From assembly GCA_003487525.1 (NCBI GenBank), contig DNDT01000236.1, positions 1 through 6,339 of the forward strand: a DNA stretch of 6,339 nucleotides. The letters are read 5' to 3'. The DNA is from Flavobacteriales bacterium. Its GTDB lineage: Bacteria > Bacteroidota > Bacteroidia > Flavobacteriales_E > Vicingaceae. The notes below the pieces were generated by a model. The model saw only the letters and a program-made list of their open reading frames with translations, did no database searches and was not told the DNA's origin. Both the position numbers and the translations under genes were made by a program. Positions 6,130 to 6,339 of the stretch are shown piece after piece; position 1 is the stretch's first letter, and every line of letters begins with the position of its first letter.

Positions 6130-6339
6130 ATGGAAGCATACATTATAGACGGAATCAGAACTCCCATCGGAAATTTCGGAGGCACCCTGTCTCCGGTCAG
6201 GACCGATGATCTGGCTGCACATGTGATTAAATCATTAATGGAGAGAAATGTGGGAATTGAAGGAAATGAGATCGACGATGTAATTATGGGTTGCGCAAAT
6301 CAGGCGGGAGAAGACAATCGAAACGTTGCCCGAATGGCC
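6130..6339 (+). CDS. paaJ: N-terminal part of a 3-oxoadipyl-CoA thiolase, PaaJ/PcaF type (3' truncated by window edge)
   Basis: Seventy codons are open to the last base of the window. The start MEAYIIDGIRTPIGNFGG is the typical N-terminus of type II thiolases. SPVRTDDLAAHVIKSL and GCANQAGEDNRNVARMA match the PaaJ/PcaF subgroup especially well; acetoacetyl-CoA thiolases usually differ around the GxxxQAGxGQN stretch, where this protein has the QAGEDNRN form. The enzyme would cleave 3-oxoadipyl-CoA (and, in the phenylacetate route, 3-oxo-5,6-dehydrosuberyl-CoA) to acetyl-CoA and succinyl-CoA or a shortened acyl-CoA, in the cytoplasm. The nucleophilic cysteine (near residue 90) and the C-terminal catalytic His and Cys lie outside the window, so activity cannot be judged. 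The leader before the ATG is almost pure A (AAAAAAGAAAAAACAAAAAA), an enhancer-like ribosome entry seen in Bacteroidota rather than a Shine-Dalgarno site. Whether it serves phenylacetate or beta-ketoadipate breakdown is favoured toward phenylacetate by the paaI neighbour. Confidence 0.88.
   Translation, partial: MEAYIIDGIRTPIGNFGGTLSPVRTDDLAAHVIKSLMERNVGIEGNEIDDVIMGCANQAGEDNRNVARMA

Noticed and set aside
1..6339. CRISPR array, insertion sequence, tRNA or defence system
   Set aside because: No regularly spaced repeats, transposase motifs, terminal inverted repeats, cloverleaf sequences or defence-related protein domains were found on either strand.

Overview
The window looks like a chromosomal segment from a member of the Bacteroidota. 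Four signs point there: two proteins with type IX secretion (T9SS) C-terminal sorting domains, a promoter -7 box of the Bacteroidota type (TAnnTTTG), AT-rich leaders without clear Shine-Dalgarno sites, and a MarR-YceI gene pair. The very large secreted protein in the middle resembles proteins I associate with Saprospiria-like and related environmental Bacteroidota. That narrower placement is inference from memory of the family.

Layout. At the left edge (1-201, +) is the tail of a secreted protein, ending in a T9SS type A sorting domain. Facing it on the minus strand is a two-gene unit, marR (1286-828) followed after 24 bp by a secreted YceI-family lipid-binding protein (803-222). It has a candidate promoter and direct repeats in front (about 1301-1335) and a candidate terminator behind (177-208) that overlaps the end of the left-edge gene. 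Upstream on the same strand is a gene of about 4.1 kb (5501-1386) for a 1371-residue exported protein with a T9SS sorting domain and no assignable function. A strong intrinsic terminator (1335-1373) separates it from marR.

Divergent from the large gene, on the plus strand, are paaI (5666-6091), a hotdog-fold acyl-CoA thioesterase, and the first 70 codons of a paaJ/pcaF-type 3-oxoadipyl-CoA thiolase (6130 to the window end). Together they suggest the start of a phenylacetate or beta-ketoadipate catabolic operon. The thioesterase would release CoA from dead-end or stalled CoA esters, and the thiolase would carry out the terminal cleavage to acetyl-CoA and succinyl-CoA. The 164-bp divergent region holds a good -7 box for paaI and an 18-bp inverted repeat that could be an operator.

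No RNA genes, insertion sequences, CRISPR arrays, defence genes or frameshifts were seen. Coding is dense: the longest non-coding gap is 164 bp. The part with least known function is the giant secreted protein. The rest is recognisable, with some regulatory details worth checking.
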